Assembly: GCA_005881575.1 (NCBI GenBank)
Contig: VBCA01000030.1
Location: 1 to 61,010, forward strand
Source: Betaproteobacteria bacterium
Lineage (GTDB): Bacteria; Pseudomonadota; Gammaproteobacteria; Burkholderiales; SG8-39
DNA length: 61,010 nt
Direction of reading: 5' to 3'
Below, piece after piece: positions 42,310 through 51,148 of this stretch (position 1 is the stretch's first letter; every line of letters starts with the position of its first letter). Both the position numbers and the translations under genes were made by a program. Under the pieces are notes generated by a model. That model was given only the letters and a program-made list of their open reading frames with translations, did not search any database and was not told the origin of the DNA.

Positions 42310-43269
42310 CTACTCGACCCTGATATTGTAATCGCGGATCACCTTCGCCCACTTCTCCGACTCGGCGCGCGCAAAGGCGAGGAACTCCCCGGGCGTGCTT
42401 CCGACGACGTCGAACCCCTGGGCATCGAGCTTGCCGCGCACTGCCGGATCGGCGAGCGCCTTCTTCGCTTCCGCGTTAAGCCGCGCGACGATCTCCACAG
42501 GCGTCCCGGCCGGCACGAGCATCCCCACCCAGGACTGCGCGGCGAACCCGGGGAGCGTCTCGGCGACGGTCGGCGCATCCGGCAGCTGGGGGATGCGGCG
42601 CGCGGCTCCGATCGCGAGCGCCTTGATGCGTCCGGCCTTCACCTGCGGAATCGCCTGCGGCGCGGACACGAACATGACGTTCACCTGTCCCCCCACCAGA
42701 TCGATCATCATCGGCGCGCCGCCCTTGTAAGGCACGTGGGTCATTTCGATCCCGGTGCGGTTCGAAAGCAGCAGGGCGTTCAGGTGGTTCGAGCTGCCCG
42801 CCCCCACCGTGGCGTAGGTGACCTTGCCGGGATTGGCTTTCGCGAAGGCCACGAGCTCCGGCACGGAGCCCGGCGCGAAGTTGGTCGCGCCGACGAGCAC
42901 CTGGGGCGAGGTGACGAGCAGGCTCACGTGCTCGAAGGATTTGAAAGGATCGTAGCCGAGGTTCTTGTAAAGCAGGTGGTTGACGGCGTGCGTGTCGAAC
43001 ACGAGCAGCACGGTGTGCCCGTCGGGAGGCGCCTTTGCGGCCTCCGCCTGTCCGATCGAGCCGCCCGCTCCCGCCTTGTTTTCCACGATGACAGGGCGGC
43101 CGAGCCCGGAGGATAAACTCGGTCCGATGACGCGCGCGACGCCGTCCACGGTGCCGCCCGCCGGCCAGGGAACGATCACGCGGATCGGCTTGCTCGGATA
43201 CTGAGCCCGTGGGGCCGCCATCGGCAAAGACATTCCCAGCGCGAGAAGCCCGGCTGCGATTCGGCTCAT
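42310..43269 (-). CDS. Bug/TctC-family periplasmic binding protein
   Basis: The protein has 319 residues: signal peptide, Y-P-S-K-P-I-R-V-I-V-P-W, G-G-T-V-D-G-V-A-R, V-E-N-K-A-G-A-G-G-S-I-G and P-D-G-H-T. Its start overlaps the stop of the MmgE/PrpD gene (ATGA at 43266-43269). It is one of two Bug genes that bracket that enzyme gene in the same operon. Confidence 0.92.
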   Translation of the reverse strand: MSRIAAGLLALGMSLPMAAPRAQYPSKPIRVIVPWPAGGTVDGVARVIGPSLSSGLGRPVIVENKAGAGGSIGQAEAAKAPPDGHTVLLVFDTHAVNHLLYKNLGYDPFKSFEHVSLLVTSPQVLVGATNFAPGSVPELVAFAKANPGKVTYATVGAGSSNHLNALLLSNRTGIEMTHVPYKGGAPMMIDLVGGQVNVMFVSAPQAIPQVKAGRIKALAIGAARRIPQLPDAPTVAETLPGFAAQSWVGMLVPAGTPVEIVARLNAEAKKALADPAVRGKLDAQGFDVVGSTPGEFLAFARAESEKWAKVIRDYNIRVE

Positions 43270-44663
43270 TTTCTTCTCCTGACCGCCATCAACTGCGCGA
43301 GACGCGCCGCATCGTCGAGCTTCTCCATCCCGAGCACGGCGTCGCGCAGCTGCGCACTGCGTGCGCGCGGGAGCGCGTGCGCAGCGAGCTTCGCGAATTT
43401 CGCTACGATCTGCGCCTCACTCGCGAAATGGGGCCCGCTGCCGCGCGGCGTCTCCACGGTGCGCTCCATGCGGCTCCCGTCGTTGAGGATCACCTCCACC
43501 CGCACGCTGTGGCGGTATTTCGCGCCTTTCGCGCTGATTTCAGGATCGGGCCGGACTTCGACTTTCTCGGCGAGGGCCATGCGTCGGGAATCGGCGACGA
43601 CGGCGTCGCTGAACTGGTCGACGAAGCAATCGCCCTCGAGGAGGAACGTTGCGGCGCAGAAAGCGAGATTCATCTGCGCCGAAGCCAAGCTCTCCGGCCG
43701 GTATTTCCAGCCGGCGTGATCCACGGTCACCTGCGAGGCGTGCACGATGATTTTTTTCACGTCCTTCGCACCGAACGCCCGCTCCGCCCGCATCTCGCGC
43801 AGCGCGTCGAGCGCGGTGTGGTTGCTGCCGACGCAGGAATAGAACTTCAGCGCGACGCCCATGGTCTGCCAGACTTCGCCGAATCCCGCGGTCAGCTCGG
43901 CGAGCTTGAAGCGATCCCGCGAGCGCGAAAAGGTGGTGCAGAAGCCCCCGTACTCGCTCTCGAACACGTCGGGGATCCCGGTGAAGCCGCCTTGAGCGAG
44001 CAGCGCGCCGTAGAGCCCGCTCTGCGAGGCGCGGCCCGCGTGCATGCGCTTCACCATCGCGCCGTACTGCGCCGCCATGAGCCCCGCGGCCTGCGTGCCG
44101 GCGATGCCGAGAGCGTGGACCGTCCTGTCCGCGTCGAGCTTCAAGCCGCGTGCGGCGCCGGCGCCCGCAGAGAAAACGCCGAGCGTCGCGCCCGAGTGCC
44201 AGCCCTGGCCGATGTGCTCCTGCCCCATGCACAGTCCCACGCGCGGGCCGACCTCGTAGCCGGCGACGGCGGCCGCCAGAAACTCGCGGCCGCTCATGCC
44301 GCGGAGCTCCGCGACGGCTGCGAGCGCCGGCAGCACCACCGCGCCTACGTGTAGCACGCCTTCCCGGTGCACGTCGTCCAGCTCGAACCCCTGCACCTGC
44401 GTGCCGTTTGCGAGCGCCGCGTGCGGCGCCGACAGCCGCTGCGTAGTTCCCCACACACGGCACGCGCCGGAGCCGTCCAGCTTCTTGAGCGTGCGCTGCA
44501 GGATCCTGCACCATTGGAGATGCGCGCCATAGAGCGCGCAGCCGAGCGAATCGAGGATGAGGAGCTTCGCGCGCTCGCGCACTTCGCGCGGGATCGCTTC
44601 GTACCGGAGTCCGGAAACGAATTCGGCGACGCCGCGCGTGTAGGGGTTGGAGCGCGCGCTCAT
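43266..44663 (-). CDS. MmgE/PrpD-family protein
   Basis: The protein has 465 residues. L-D-S-L-G-C-A-L-Y-G near residue 33, A-N-G-T-Q-V-Q-G-F-E-L-D-D-V-H-R-E-G near 90 and K-F-Y-S-C-V-G-S-N-H-T-A near 280 match the MmgE/PrpD fold, which includes 2-methylcitrate dehydratase and cis-aconitate decarboxylase. No other methylcitrate-cycle gene is nearby, so a different carboxylic acid substrate is likely. Both ends overlap Bug genes by ATGA. Confidence 0.88.
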   Translation of the reverse strand: MSARSNPYTRGVAEFVSGLRYEAIPREVRERAKLLILDSLGCALYGAHLQWCRILQRTLKKLDGSGACRVWGTTQRLSAPHAALANGTQVQGFELDDVHREGVLHVGAVVLPALAAVAELRGMSGREFLAAAVAGYEVGPRVGLCMGQEHIGQGWHSGATLGVFSAGAGAARGLKLDADRTVHALGIAGTQAAGLMAAQYGAMVKRMHAGRASQSGLYGALLAQGGFTGIPDVFESEYGGFCTTFSRSRDRFKLAELTAGFGEVWQTMGVALKFYSCVGSNHTALDALREMRAERAFGAKDVKKIIVHASQVTVDHAGWKYRPESLASAQMNLAFCAATFLLEGDCFVDQFSDAVVADSRRMALAEKVEVRPDPEISAKGAKYRHSVRVEVILNDGSRMERTVETPRGSGPHFASEAQIVAKFAKLAAHALPRARSAQLRDAVLGMEKLDDAARLAQLMAVRRRK

Positions 44664-45634
44664 TCCAGGCGGATCTTCGCTTTCCGGATCAGTTTGCCGA
44701 GGCGTTCTTTTTCCGAGCGGATGTGGGCGGCGAACTGCTCCGGAGTGCCGCCGATCGGCTCCGCGCCCTCCGCGAGCAGGCTCGTCCTCACTTCGGGCTG
44801 CTCGAGCGCTTTCACCAGCTCGGCGTTCAGGCGTGCGACGATTTCCCGCGGCGTCCCCGCCGGGGCGAGCACGCCGTACCAGGAGCTCGCTTCGTAACCG
44901 GGCACGCCGGATTCGGCGATCGTCGGAAGGTCCGGCATCGAAGACAGGCGCCGGCTACCCGTCACCGCGAGGCCTCGCAATTTTTCCGACTTGACGTGGG
45001 GCAGGATCGCAACCACGCTGCTGAACATCAGCTGCACCCGGCCGCTCAGCAAATCGGTGAGCGCCGGCGACAATCCCTTGTAGGGCACGTGGACCATGTC
45101 CACGCCCGTCATCGAATCGAACATCACCGCGGCGAGGTGGGACGAGCTGCCGTTGCCGTTCGAGGCGTAGTTGAGCTGCCCGGGCCTTGCGCGTGCGAGA
45201 GCGACGAAGGCCTTGAAGGACGCGGCGGGAACCGAAGGATGCACCACCAGCACGAGCGGCGCAGATGCGAGCAGCGCCACGGGCGCGAAGTCGCGGATCG
45301 GGTCGTAGGGAAGACTCTCGTTCAGATTCGGATTGACGGCGTGGCTCCCCACCCCGCCGAGGAACAGCGTGTAGCCGTCGGGCGCTGCCTTCGCCGCGAG
45401 CTCCGCGCCGAGCGCGCCTCCCGCTCCGGGCCGGTTGTCGATGACGAGCGGCTGGCCGAGGCTCTCGGACAGGTGCTTGCCGACCAGGCGCGCGACGTTG
45501 TCGTTCCCGCCTCCCGCGGCGAAGGGAACGATGAGGCGGATCGGCTTCGCGGGATAGCTCTGCGCGAGCGCTGCCATTGCAAGCAGCGCGGCTGCGAGCC
45601 CTGCGAGAACGTTCCGGGCATACTCCGATCGCAC
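44660..45634 (-). CDS. Bug/TctC-family periplasmic binding protein
   Basis: The protein has 324 residues with a signal peptide ending A-A-L-A-Q, then Y-P-A-K-P-I-R-L-I-V-P-F, G-G-G-N-D-N-V-A-R, I-D-N-R-P-G-A-G-G-A-L-G and P-D-G-Y-T. It is the first gene of the seven-gene minus-strand operon that ends with Crp/Fnr. It is divergent from another Bug gene at 45683, with a 48-nt gap between starts. Confidence 0.92.
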   Translation of the reverse strand: MRSEYARNVLAGLAAALLAMAALAQSYPAKPIRLIVPFAAGGGNDNVARLVGKHLSESLGQPLVIDNRPGAGGALGAELAAKAAPDGYTLFLGGVGSHAVNPNLNESLPYDPIRDFAPVALLASAPLVLVVHPSVPAASFKAFVALARARPGQLNYASNGNGSSSHLAAVMFDSMTGVDMVHVPYKGLSPALTDLLSGRVQLMFSSVVAILPHVKSEKLRGLAVTGSRRLSSMPDLPTIAESGVPGYEASSWYGVLAPAGTPREIVARLNAELVKALEQPEVRTSLLAEGAEPIGGTPEQFAAHIRSEKERLGKLIRKAKIRLE

Positions 45635-45682
45635 TTCGGAATGCTAGCATGGCGATGTTCGAGGCCTTCACACGACAAACCG

Positions 45683-46630
45683 ATGCGCCGCGCATCCCTT
45701 TCGCTGCTGGCCGCTCTCGTTGTGACGGACATGGCGATCGCGCAAAGCTGGCCTTCGCGGCCGGTGAGGATGATCGTTCCGCAGGCGGCGGGCGGGATGG
45801 CCGACATCGTCGCGCGCGTCATCTCCAGCCCGCTCGCGCGCGAGCTGGGCCAGCAGGTCCTCGTCGACAACCGCGCGGGCGACGCAACCCTTGGCGCGCA
45901 GGCGGCGGCGCGCGCTCAGGCCGACGGCTACACCTATTTGCTCGCACCGGCGTCGGTGCTCGCCGTCGATCAGTACATGGCGAAGATCCTTCCCTACAGC
46001 CCGGAGGACGATTTCGCGAGCGTCGCGATGGTCGGCTCGATCCCGTTCGCGCTCATCGCGAACCCGGAGCTGAACGTCAATACGCTCGCGGAGCTCATCG
46101 CGCTCGCAAAGGCCAACCCCGGCAAGCTCGCTTTTGCGAGCCCCGGCCCGAGAACGCTCCCCGGAATGCTCGGCGAAACGCTCAAGATCCGCGCGGGCGT
46201 CAGCTTGCTGCAGGTTCCCTACAAGGGCGTGCAGGACACGATCGCCGGCCGCATCCAGCTCGCCATCCAGGGGATCCCCGCGATCGCCGCGGTCGTCCAG
46301 CGCGGGCAGCTCCGCGCGCTGGCGGTGAGCTCGCCCCGCCGCATTCCGGAGCTGCCGGAGGTGGCGACGTTCTCCGAGACATTGCCGGGGTTCGAATTCA
46401 ACGGCTGGTTCGCGGTGGTCGCGCCGACCGGAACGCCGCGTGCACCGATCGAGCGTATGAACCTCGAATTCAACCGCATCCTCCTGGACGGAGTGATGGA
46501 GCAGCGGCTCCGGGCGCTCGGCCTCTACACCGAGGGCACCGGCGCGCCCAAGGAGATCGACGCGTTCCTGGAGAGCGAGCGCGCGTTCTGGAGCCGCGTC
46601 GTGCGGGAGCTGAAGATCGAGCCGGAGTAG
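45683..46630 (+). CDS. Bug/TctC-family periplasmic binding protein, divergent branch
   Basis: The protein has 315 residues from the ATG at 45683. The signal peptide ends M-A-I-A-Q. The first ligand loop reads P-Q-A-A-G-G-M-A-D instead of P-F-P-A-G-G, and the second V-D-N-R-A-G-D-A-T-L-G, so the ligand may differ from its paralogues. P-Y-K-G-V-Q-D-T-I-A-G is another variant. An acetamidase gene follows 77 nt later on the same strand. Confidence 0.9.
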   Translation: MRRASLSLLAALVVTDMAIAQSWPSRPVRMIVPQAAGGMADIVARVISSPLARELGQQVLVDNRAGDATLGAQAAARAQADGYTYLLAPASVLAVDQYMAKILPYSPEDDFASVAMVGSIPFALIANPELNVNTLAELIALAKANPGKLAFASPGPRTLPGMLGETLKIRAGVSLLQVPYKGVQDTIAGRIQLAIQGIPAIAAVVQRGQLRALAVSSPRRIPELPEVATFSETLPGFEFNGWFAVVAPTGTPRAPIERMNLEFNRILLDGVMEQRLRALGLYTEGTGAPKEIDAFLESERAFWSRVVRELKIEPE

Positions 46631-46707
46631 CGCGAGGCGGCGCCGGGCTTGACGTTGGCGCGGGCCGGACCGAGGATACGATTTCAAACAACCACGGAGA
46701 GGATCCC

Positions 46708-47790
46708 ATGCCGCAGCGTCTTTCCCCGATGTATGCGATGTTCATCGCCGCGCTCGCGCTCGCTGCGAGCAGTCCGGTCTCGGCGCAGCAAAAAGGCGGC
46801 AAGCACCACACGCTCGCGGCGACGCTCGAGACGGTGCAGTGGGGCTGGCTCGATCCGAACGAGCCGCCCAAGCTCAAGGTGAATTCCGGCGACACGATCT
46901 CGATCGAGACCATGATGCACTCGCACGACAAGATCAAGCCCGGGATCACGATGGACGAGATCATCGCGCTCCGCAAGGCCAATCCCGGCGGCGGGCCGCA
47001 TTCGATGACAGGGCCGATCTACGTCGAAGGCGCAGAGCCGGGCGACGTGCTCGAAGTGCGCATCCGCAAGATCGTCCCCAAGCCCTTCGCGGTGAACTTC
47101 AATCTTCCGGGGAAGGAATTCCCGACGATAGGCGCGCTCGCGCCGGAGATGCCCGACGGCTTCGTGCGCTTCATGCCGCTCGACCTGAAAACGCGCACCG
47201 CCAAGTTCAAGCCGGGGATCACCATCGACTTAAAGCCCTTCCCGGGTACGCTCGCCGTCGGCATCGATCCCAACGATCCCTCGCCGCGCAAGGGCGGCGT
47301 GAAGGACAACCCGATGGCGCCGGTCTCGACGCTGCGGCCGTGGAAGAACGGCTCGAACATGGACATCAACGAGCTGCAGGAAGGCTCGACCGTCTTCTTT
47401 CCGGTGTTCCTGAAAGGCGGCCTCATCTGGACCGGCGACTCGCACTGCCGCCAGGGCAACGGCGAAGTGAACCTCACCGCGCTCGAGTGCTCCTTCAAGG
47501 AGATCCTGATTCAGCCGATCGTGCGCAAGGACATGAAGCTCGAGTGGCCGCGCATCGAGACGCGGACCCACTGGATCTCGGTCGGATTCGACGAGGACCT
47601 CAACAAGGCGATGGTGAACGCGGTGCGCGAGGCGGTGGATTTCCTCGTGGCGCAGAAGAGGGTGCCCCTCACGCGCTACGAGGCCTACTCGCTCGTCTCG
47701 ATGGTCGGCGATTGCCGCGTCTCGCAGGTGGTGGACGTGCGCAAGGGCGTGCACTGCATGATCCCGAAGTCGGTGTTCACGAAGAAGTAA
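46708..47790 (+). CDS. Secreted acetamidase/formamidase-family protein
   Basis: The protein has 360 residues. The N-terminus (basic, hydrophobic, then S-P-V-S-A-Q-Q) is a signal peptide, so the enzyme should be periplasmic, unlike cytosolic FmdA. The body follows the acetamidase/formamidase fold: H-S-H-D-K-I near residue 72, G-P-I-Y-V-E-G-A-E-P-G-D-V-L, N-M-D-I-N-E-L-Q-E-G-S, G-D-S-H-C-R-Q-G-N-G-E, and V-G-D-C-R-V-S-Q near the end. It may hydrolyse an amide whose acid is captured by the adjacent Bug protein. Confidence 0.85.
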   Translation: MPQRLSPMYAMFIAALALAASSPVSAQQKGGKHHTLAATLETVQWGWLDPNEPPKLKVNSGDTISIETMMHSHDKIKPGITMDEIIALRKANPGGGPHSMTGPIYVEGAEPGDVLEVRIRKIVPKPFAVNFNLPGKEFPTIGALAPEMPDGFVRFMPLDLKTRTAKFKPGITIDLKPFPGTLAVGIDPNDPSPRKGGVKDNPMAPVSTLRPWKNGSNMDINELQEGSTVFFPVFLKGGLIWTGDSHCRQGNGEVNLTALECSFKEILIQPIVRKDMKLEWPRIETRTHWISVGFDEDLNKAMVNAVREAVDFLVAQKRVPLTRYEAYSLVSMVGDCRVSQVVDVRKGVHCMIPKSVFTKK

Positions 47791-47854
47791 GTCAAAGCGC
47801 GGGCGGCGCGCTGGCGTTCTTCTTCGCCCGGCCGCGCCGCGGGAGCCGGTCCCG

Positions 47855-48232
47855 CTAGCTGGACCGGTTGACGCTGAAAGCGCCGGGCCCGAGGGCGAAG
47901 AGCAGGAGCAGCCCGCCCGAGATGGCGACGTTCTTCATGAAGTGAGTCATCTGTTCCTGGCCGCCGCCGGGATTGTGAAACACCCAGGTAACGGGAATCA
48001 TCCACAGGAACAGCAGGGCCGCCGCCCAGCGCGTCTTCCAGCCGGCCATGATCGCCAGCGCGGCGACGATCTCGATGATCGCCGAGGCGATGAGCAGGGC
48101 TTGCGGGAACGGCAGGCCGGCTTTCTGCATGTAGCCCAGGGTCGGGGCGAAATGCACGATCTTGTCGATTCCCGACAGCAGGAAAATCAGGGCGATCAGG
48201 ATGCGTCCGGCAGGCGCGGCGAGGTTGTGCAT
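47855..48232 (-). CDS. DoxX-family membrane protein
   Basis: The protein has 125 residues from the ATG at 48232. It has four membrane helices (about 8-25, 45-65, 70-88 and 100-118) and the R-I-L-I-A-L-I-F-L-L-S-G-I-D-K opening that is typical of DoxX/DoxD-like proteins. The function is unclear; relatives take part in thiol or quinone redox steps. It is divergent from the HpcH/HpaI aldolase gene. Confidence 0.85.
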   Translation of the reverse strand: MHNLAAPAGRILIALIFLLSGIDKIVHFAPTLGYMQKAGLPFPQALLIASAIIEIVAALAIMAGWKTRWAAALLFLWMIPVTWVFHNPGGGQEQMTHFMKNVAISGGLLLLFALGPGAFSVNRSS

Positions 48233-48299
48233 GAGCGGGCTCCCTGGAAGGGTGGGAATTGAAGCATACAATAGCGAGCCGTTGCCCGGGAGAAACCCC

Positions 48300-49106
48300 A
48301 TGTCCGCAGGTCCCAGCGAGATCGTGCGCAACAACGTAAAAGAGAAGCTCGCGCGCGGCGAGGTCGTGTCGTCGATCACCGTGCGCCTGGTGCGCTCGAT
48401 CGAGATCGCGCGGATCGCGAAAACCGCCGGCTTCGATTCGATCTACGTGGACGTCGAGCATTCGAGCCTGTCGCTCGAGACGACCAGCCAGATCTGCATC
48501 GCCGCGCTCGAGATCGGCGTCGCGCCCTTCGTGCGCGTGCCGAGCACCCGGCCCGAGCACGTCTCCCGGGCGCTCGACGGCGGCGCGCTCGGCGTGATCG
48601 CGCCTCATATCCGCTCGGCGGCCGCGGCGCGCGAAGTCGTCGCCTCGGCGAAATATCCCCCCTTCGGCGAGCGCTCCATGGGAGGTGCGCTGCCGCATCT
48701 GCAGTACCGCTCCCTTCCGGCCGCGGAGGCGAACGCGGCGATGAACGAGGCGACCATGGTGGTGGTACAGTTCGAGACCGCGGATGCGATCGACAGGGTC
48801 GATGAGATCTCCGCGGTCGAAGGCGTGGACATGGTGCTGATGGGCACCAACGACCTCCTCGCCGACATGGGACTTCCCGGGCAATACGAGCACGAGCGGG
48901 TGCGCGAAGCCTATTCGCGCACGATCGCCGCCTGCAAGAGGCACGGCAAGCACGTCGGCGTGGGCGGCCTCGCGACGCGCCCCAAGCTCGCCGCCGAGTT
49001 CGTCAAGATGGGCGCGCGCTACGTTTCGACTGGCACTGACCTCGCATTCCTGCTGGCAGAATCCACCGCGCGCGCGAAGCAGGTGCACGAGATCGCGCTG
49101 CGATGA
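48300..49106 (+). CDS. HpcH/HpaI-family aldolase
   Basis: The protein has 268 residues from the ATG at 48300 (GGGAG upstream). It is a class II pyruvate-type aldolase TIM barrel with D-V-E-H-S near residue 51, the metal ligands Glu in V-Q-F-E-T-A and Asp in G-T-N-D-L, and I-A-P-H-I. Members cleave 4-hydroxy-2-keto acids or malyl-type substrates into pyruvate, glyoxylate or similar. Its stop overlaps the Ldh-type gene (ATGA). A TACAAT lies 28 nt before the start. Confidence 0.88.
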   Translation: MSAGPSEIVRNNVKEKLARGEVVSSITVRLVRSIEIARIAKTAGFDSIYVDVEHSSLSLETTSQICIAALEIGVAPFVRVPSTRPEHVSRALDGGALGVIAPHIRSAAAAREVVASAKYPPFGERSMGGALPHLQYRSLPAAEANAAMNEATMVVVQFETADAIDRVDEISAVEGVDMVLMGTNDLLADMGLPGQYEHERVREAYSRTIAACKRHGKHVGVGGLATRPKLAAEFVKMGARYVSTGTDLAFLLAESTARAKQVHEIALR

Positions 49107-50179
49107 GCGAGCGGGTATTCGTCGAGCACGACGAGGCCGACGCCTTTGCGAGGGCGCTGCTCGCCGCGCACGGGGTGCCGAAGAAGGACGCCGCGACCGT
49201 CGCCGCGTGCCTGGTGCGCGCCGATCTGCGCGGCGTGGACACGCACGGCCTCACGCGCCTGCCGGGGTATCTTGAGCGCCTTCGCCGCGGCCTCATCAAC
49301 CCCAGGCCCAAGCTTTTTCCGAAACGGGTCGCGCCCGCGGCGGCGGCGCTCGACGGCCAGAACGGCTTCGGATTCGTGATCGGCACGCGCGCCATGGCGG
49401 AAGCGATCTCGCTCGCTCGCAAGTCGGGGATCGGGGTCGCCTCGGCGCGCAGAAGCACCCACTTCGGCATGGCCGCCTCCTACGTGCTGCAGGCGCTCGA
49501 CGCGGGCTTCGTTTCGTTCGTGTTCACCAATGCCTCGCGCGCGATGCCGCCCTGGGGAGGGCGCGAGGCCTTGCTCGGCACGAGCCCGCTCGCCGCGGGC
49601 GCCCCGGGCGGAAAGCTCGCGCCCTTCGTGCTCGACATGTCGCCCGCAGTCGCCGCGCGCGGCAAGATCCGGATCGCCGAGAAGCGCGGCGAGAAGATTC
49701 CCCTGGGCTACGCGCTCGACGCAGAAGGGCGCCCCACGCCCGACCCGGCGGAAGCCCTGAAGGGCGTGGTCCTGCCGATCGGAGGACCGAAGGGCTCGGG
49801 CCTCGCGATGCTGATGGACATCTTCGGTGGCGTGCTCTCGGGCGCGGCCTTTGCGGGCGACGTCACGGATCAATACAAGGTGTTCGACCGGCCGCAGAAC
49901 GTGGGACACTTCTTCCTCGCGATGAGGCCGGACCTGTTCGTGTCGAGGAAAGAATACCGCGCCCGCATGGACACGCTGGTCTCGCGCGTGCGCGCCTGCC
50001 CGAGGGCGGAGGGCTTCGACGAGATCCTGCTGCCGGGGGAGCTCGAGGCGCGCGAGGAAGAAAGGCGCGCGAGGAGCGGCATCCCGTACAGCGCCGCGGA
50101 GATCAATCCGCTGCAGAATGAGGCCGCACGCGCCGGTGTTGCAAAGCTCGAGGTTTCGGCCCAGCCCCTGGATTCCTGA
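49103..50179 (+). CDS. Ldh-family (malate/L-lactate dehydrogenase type) oxidoreductase
   Basis: The protein has 358 residues. The family features are V-R-A-D-L-R-G-V-D-T-H-G near residue 37 with the catalytic His, R-R-S-T-H-F-G-M-A near 118, and G-P-K-G-S-G-L-A-M-L near 230. It belongs to the non-classical NAD(P)-dependent 2-hydroxyacid dehydrogenases (malate, sulfolactate, ureidoglycolate, 2,3-diketogulonate types). It is coupled to the aldolase by an ATGA overlap, which suggests consecutive steps. Confidence 0.9.
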   Translation: MSERVFVEHDEADAFARALLAAHGVPKKDAATVAACLVRADLRGVDTHGLTRLPGYLERLRRGLINPRPKLFPKRVAPAAAALDGQNGFGFVIGTRAMAEAISLARKSGIGVASARRSTHFGMAASYVLQALDAGFVSFVFTNASRAMPPWGGREALLGTSPLAAGAPGGKLAPFVLDMSPAVAARGKIRIAEKRGEKIPLGYALDAEGRPTPDPAEALKGVVLPIGGPKGSGLAMLMDIFGGVLSGAAFAGDVTDQYKVFDRPQNVGHFFLAMRPDLFVSRKEYRARMDTLVSRVRACPRAEGFDEILLPGELEAREEERRARSGIPYSAAEINPLQNEAARAGVAKLEVSAQPLDS

Positions 50180-50187
50180 GAACCGAC

Positions 50188-51144
50188 ATGAAGAGGATCG
50201 CGATCGCCGCCCTGCTCGCCGCCGCCGGCGCTGGCGCGCTCGCGCAAACGTTCCCCGCGAAGCCCGTGCGCATCGTCGTCGCATTCCCGGCGGGCGGGGG
50301 CACCGACATCGTCGCGCGCCTCCTCGCGCCCAAGCTCACGGACATCTGGGGTCAGCAGGTGATCGTGGACAATCGCGCCGGGGCGAGCGGCGTGATCGGC
50401 ACCGAGTTCGCCGCGCGCGCGGCGCCGGACGGCCACACGCTCTTCCTGGGAACGCTGGGCAACCTCGCGGTCAACCAGCACCTGATCGCGAAGATGCCGG
50501 TGGATCCCTTGCGCGATTTTGCCCCGGTCACTCAGGTCGTCGCGGTGCATTTCGTGATGGTCGCGCACCCCTCGCTGCCCGCGCGCAACGTCAACGAGCT
50601 GATCGCGCTCGCCAGATCGCGCCCCGGACAGATCAATTATTCTTCCTCGGGGCCGGGAGGCGCGCCGCACCTCGCTGGCGAGCTCTTCAAGAGCATGGCG
50701 AAGGTAAACCTGGTCCACGTCCCGTACAAGGGCAGCGCGCCGAGCTTCCAGGATCTGCTCGGAGGGCAGGTGTCCCTCACCTGCGACAGCCTGGTGCAGG
50801 CGCTGCCTTATGTACGCGACAAACGGCTCGTCGCGCTCGCCGTGCTCGGCGCCGCGCGCTCGCCGCTGCTCCCCGAGGTGCCGACCGTCGCCGAATCGCT
50901 TCCCGGTTACGAGCTCACCAACTGGTTCGGCCTGGTCGCGCCCGCGGCCGTGCCCCGCGCCATCGTCGGGAAGATCCACGGTGACGTGGTCAAGGTGCTG
51001 CAGGACGCCGGGGTGTCGGAAAAACTTGCCGCGATGGGCGCGACCGCGGTCGGCAACACTCCCGAGCAGTTCGGCGCGGTGATGCGCGCGGATTCCGAAA
51101 AATGGGCCAAGCTGATCCGGGAAGCCGATATCCGGGCGGAGTGA
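50188..51144 (+). CDS. Bug/TctC-family periplasmic binding protein
   Basis: The protein has 318 residues with a signal peptide ending A-L-A-Q, F-P-A-K-P-V-R-I-V-V-A-F, G-G-G-T-D-I-V-A-R, V-D-N-R-A-G-A-S-G-V-I-G and P-D-G-H-T. It follows the Ldh gene by 8 nt and precedes the MBL hydrolase gene by 4 nt, in a plus-strand operon from 48300. Confidence 0.92.
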   Translation: MKRIAIAALLAAAGAGALAQTFPAKPVRIVVAFPAGGGTDIVARLLAPKLTDIWGQQVIVDNRAGASGVIGTEFAARAAPDGHTLFLGTLGNLAVNQHLIAKMPVDPLRDFAPVTQVVAVHFVMVAHPSLPARNVNELIALARSRPGQINYSSSGPGGAPHLAGELFKSMAKVNLVHVPYKGSAPSFQDLLGGQVSLTCDSLVQALPYVRDKRLVALAVLGAARSPLLPEVPTVAESLPGYELTNWFGLVAPAAVPRAIVGKIHGDVVKVLQDAGVSEKLAAMGATAVGNTPEQFGAVMRADSEKWAKLIREADIRAE

Positions 51145-51148
51145 AAAA

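Noticed and set aside
44723-45682. Upstream extension of the Bug gene at 45683
   Set aside because: It is antisense to another Bug gene; the signal peptide begins at 45683.
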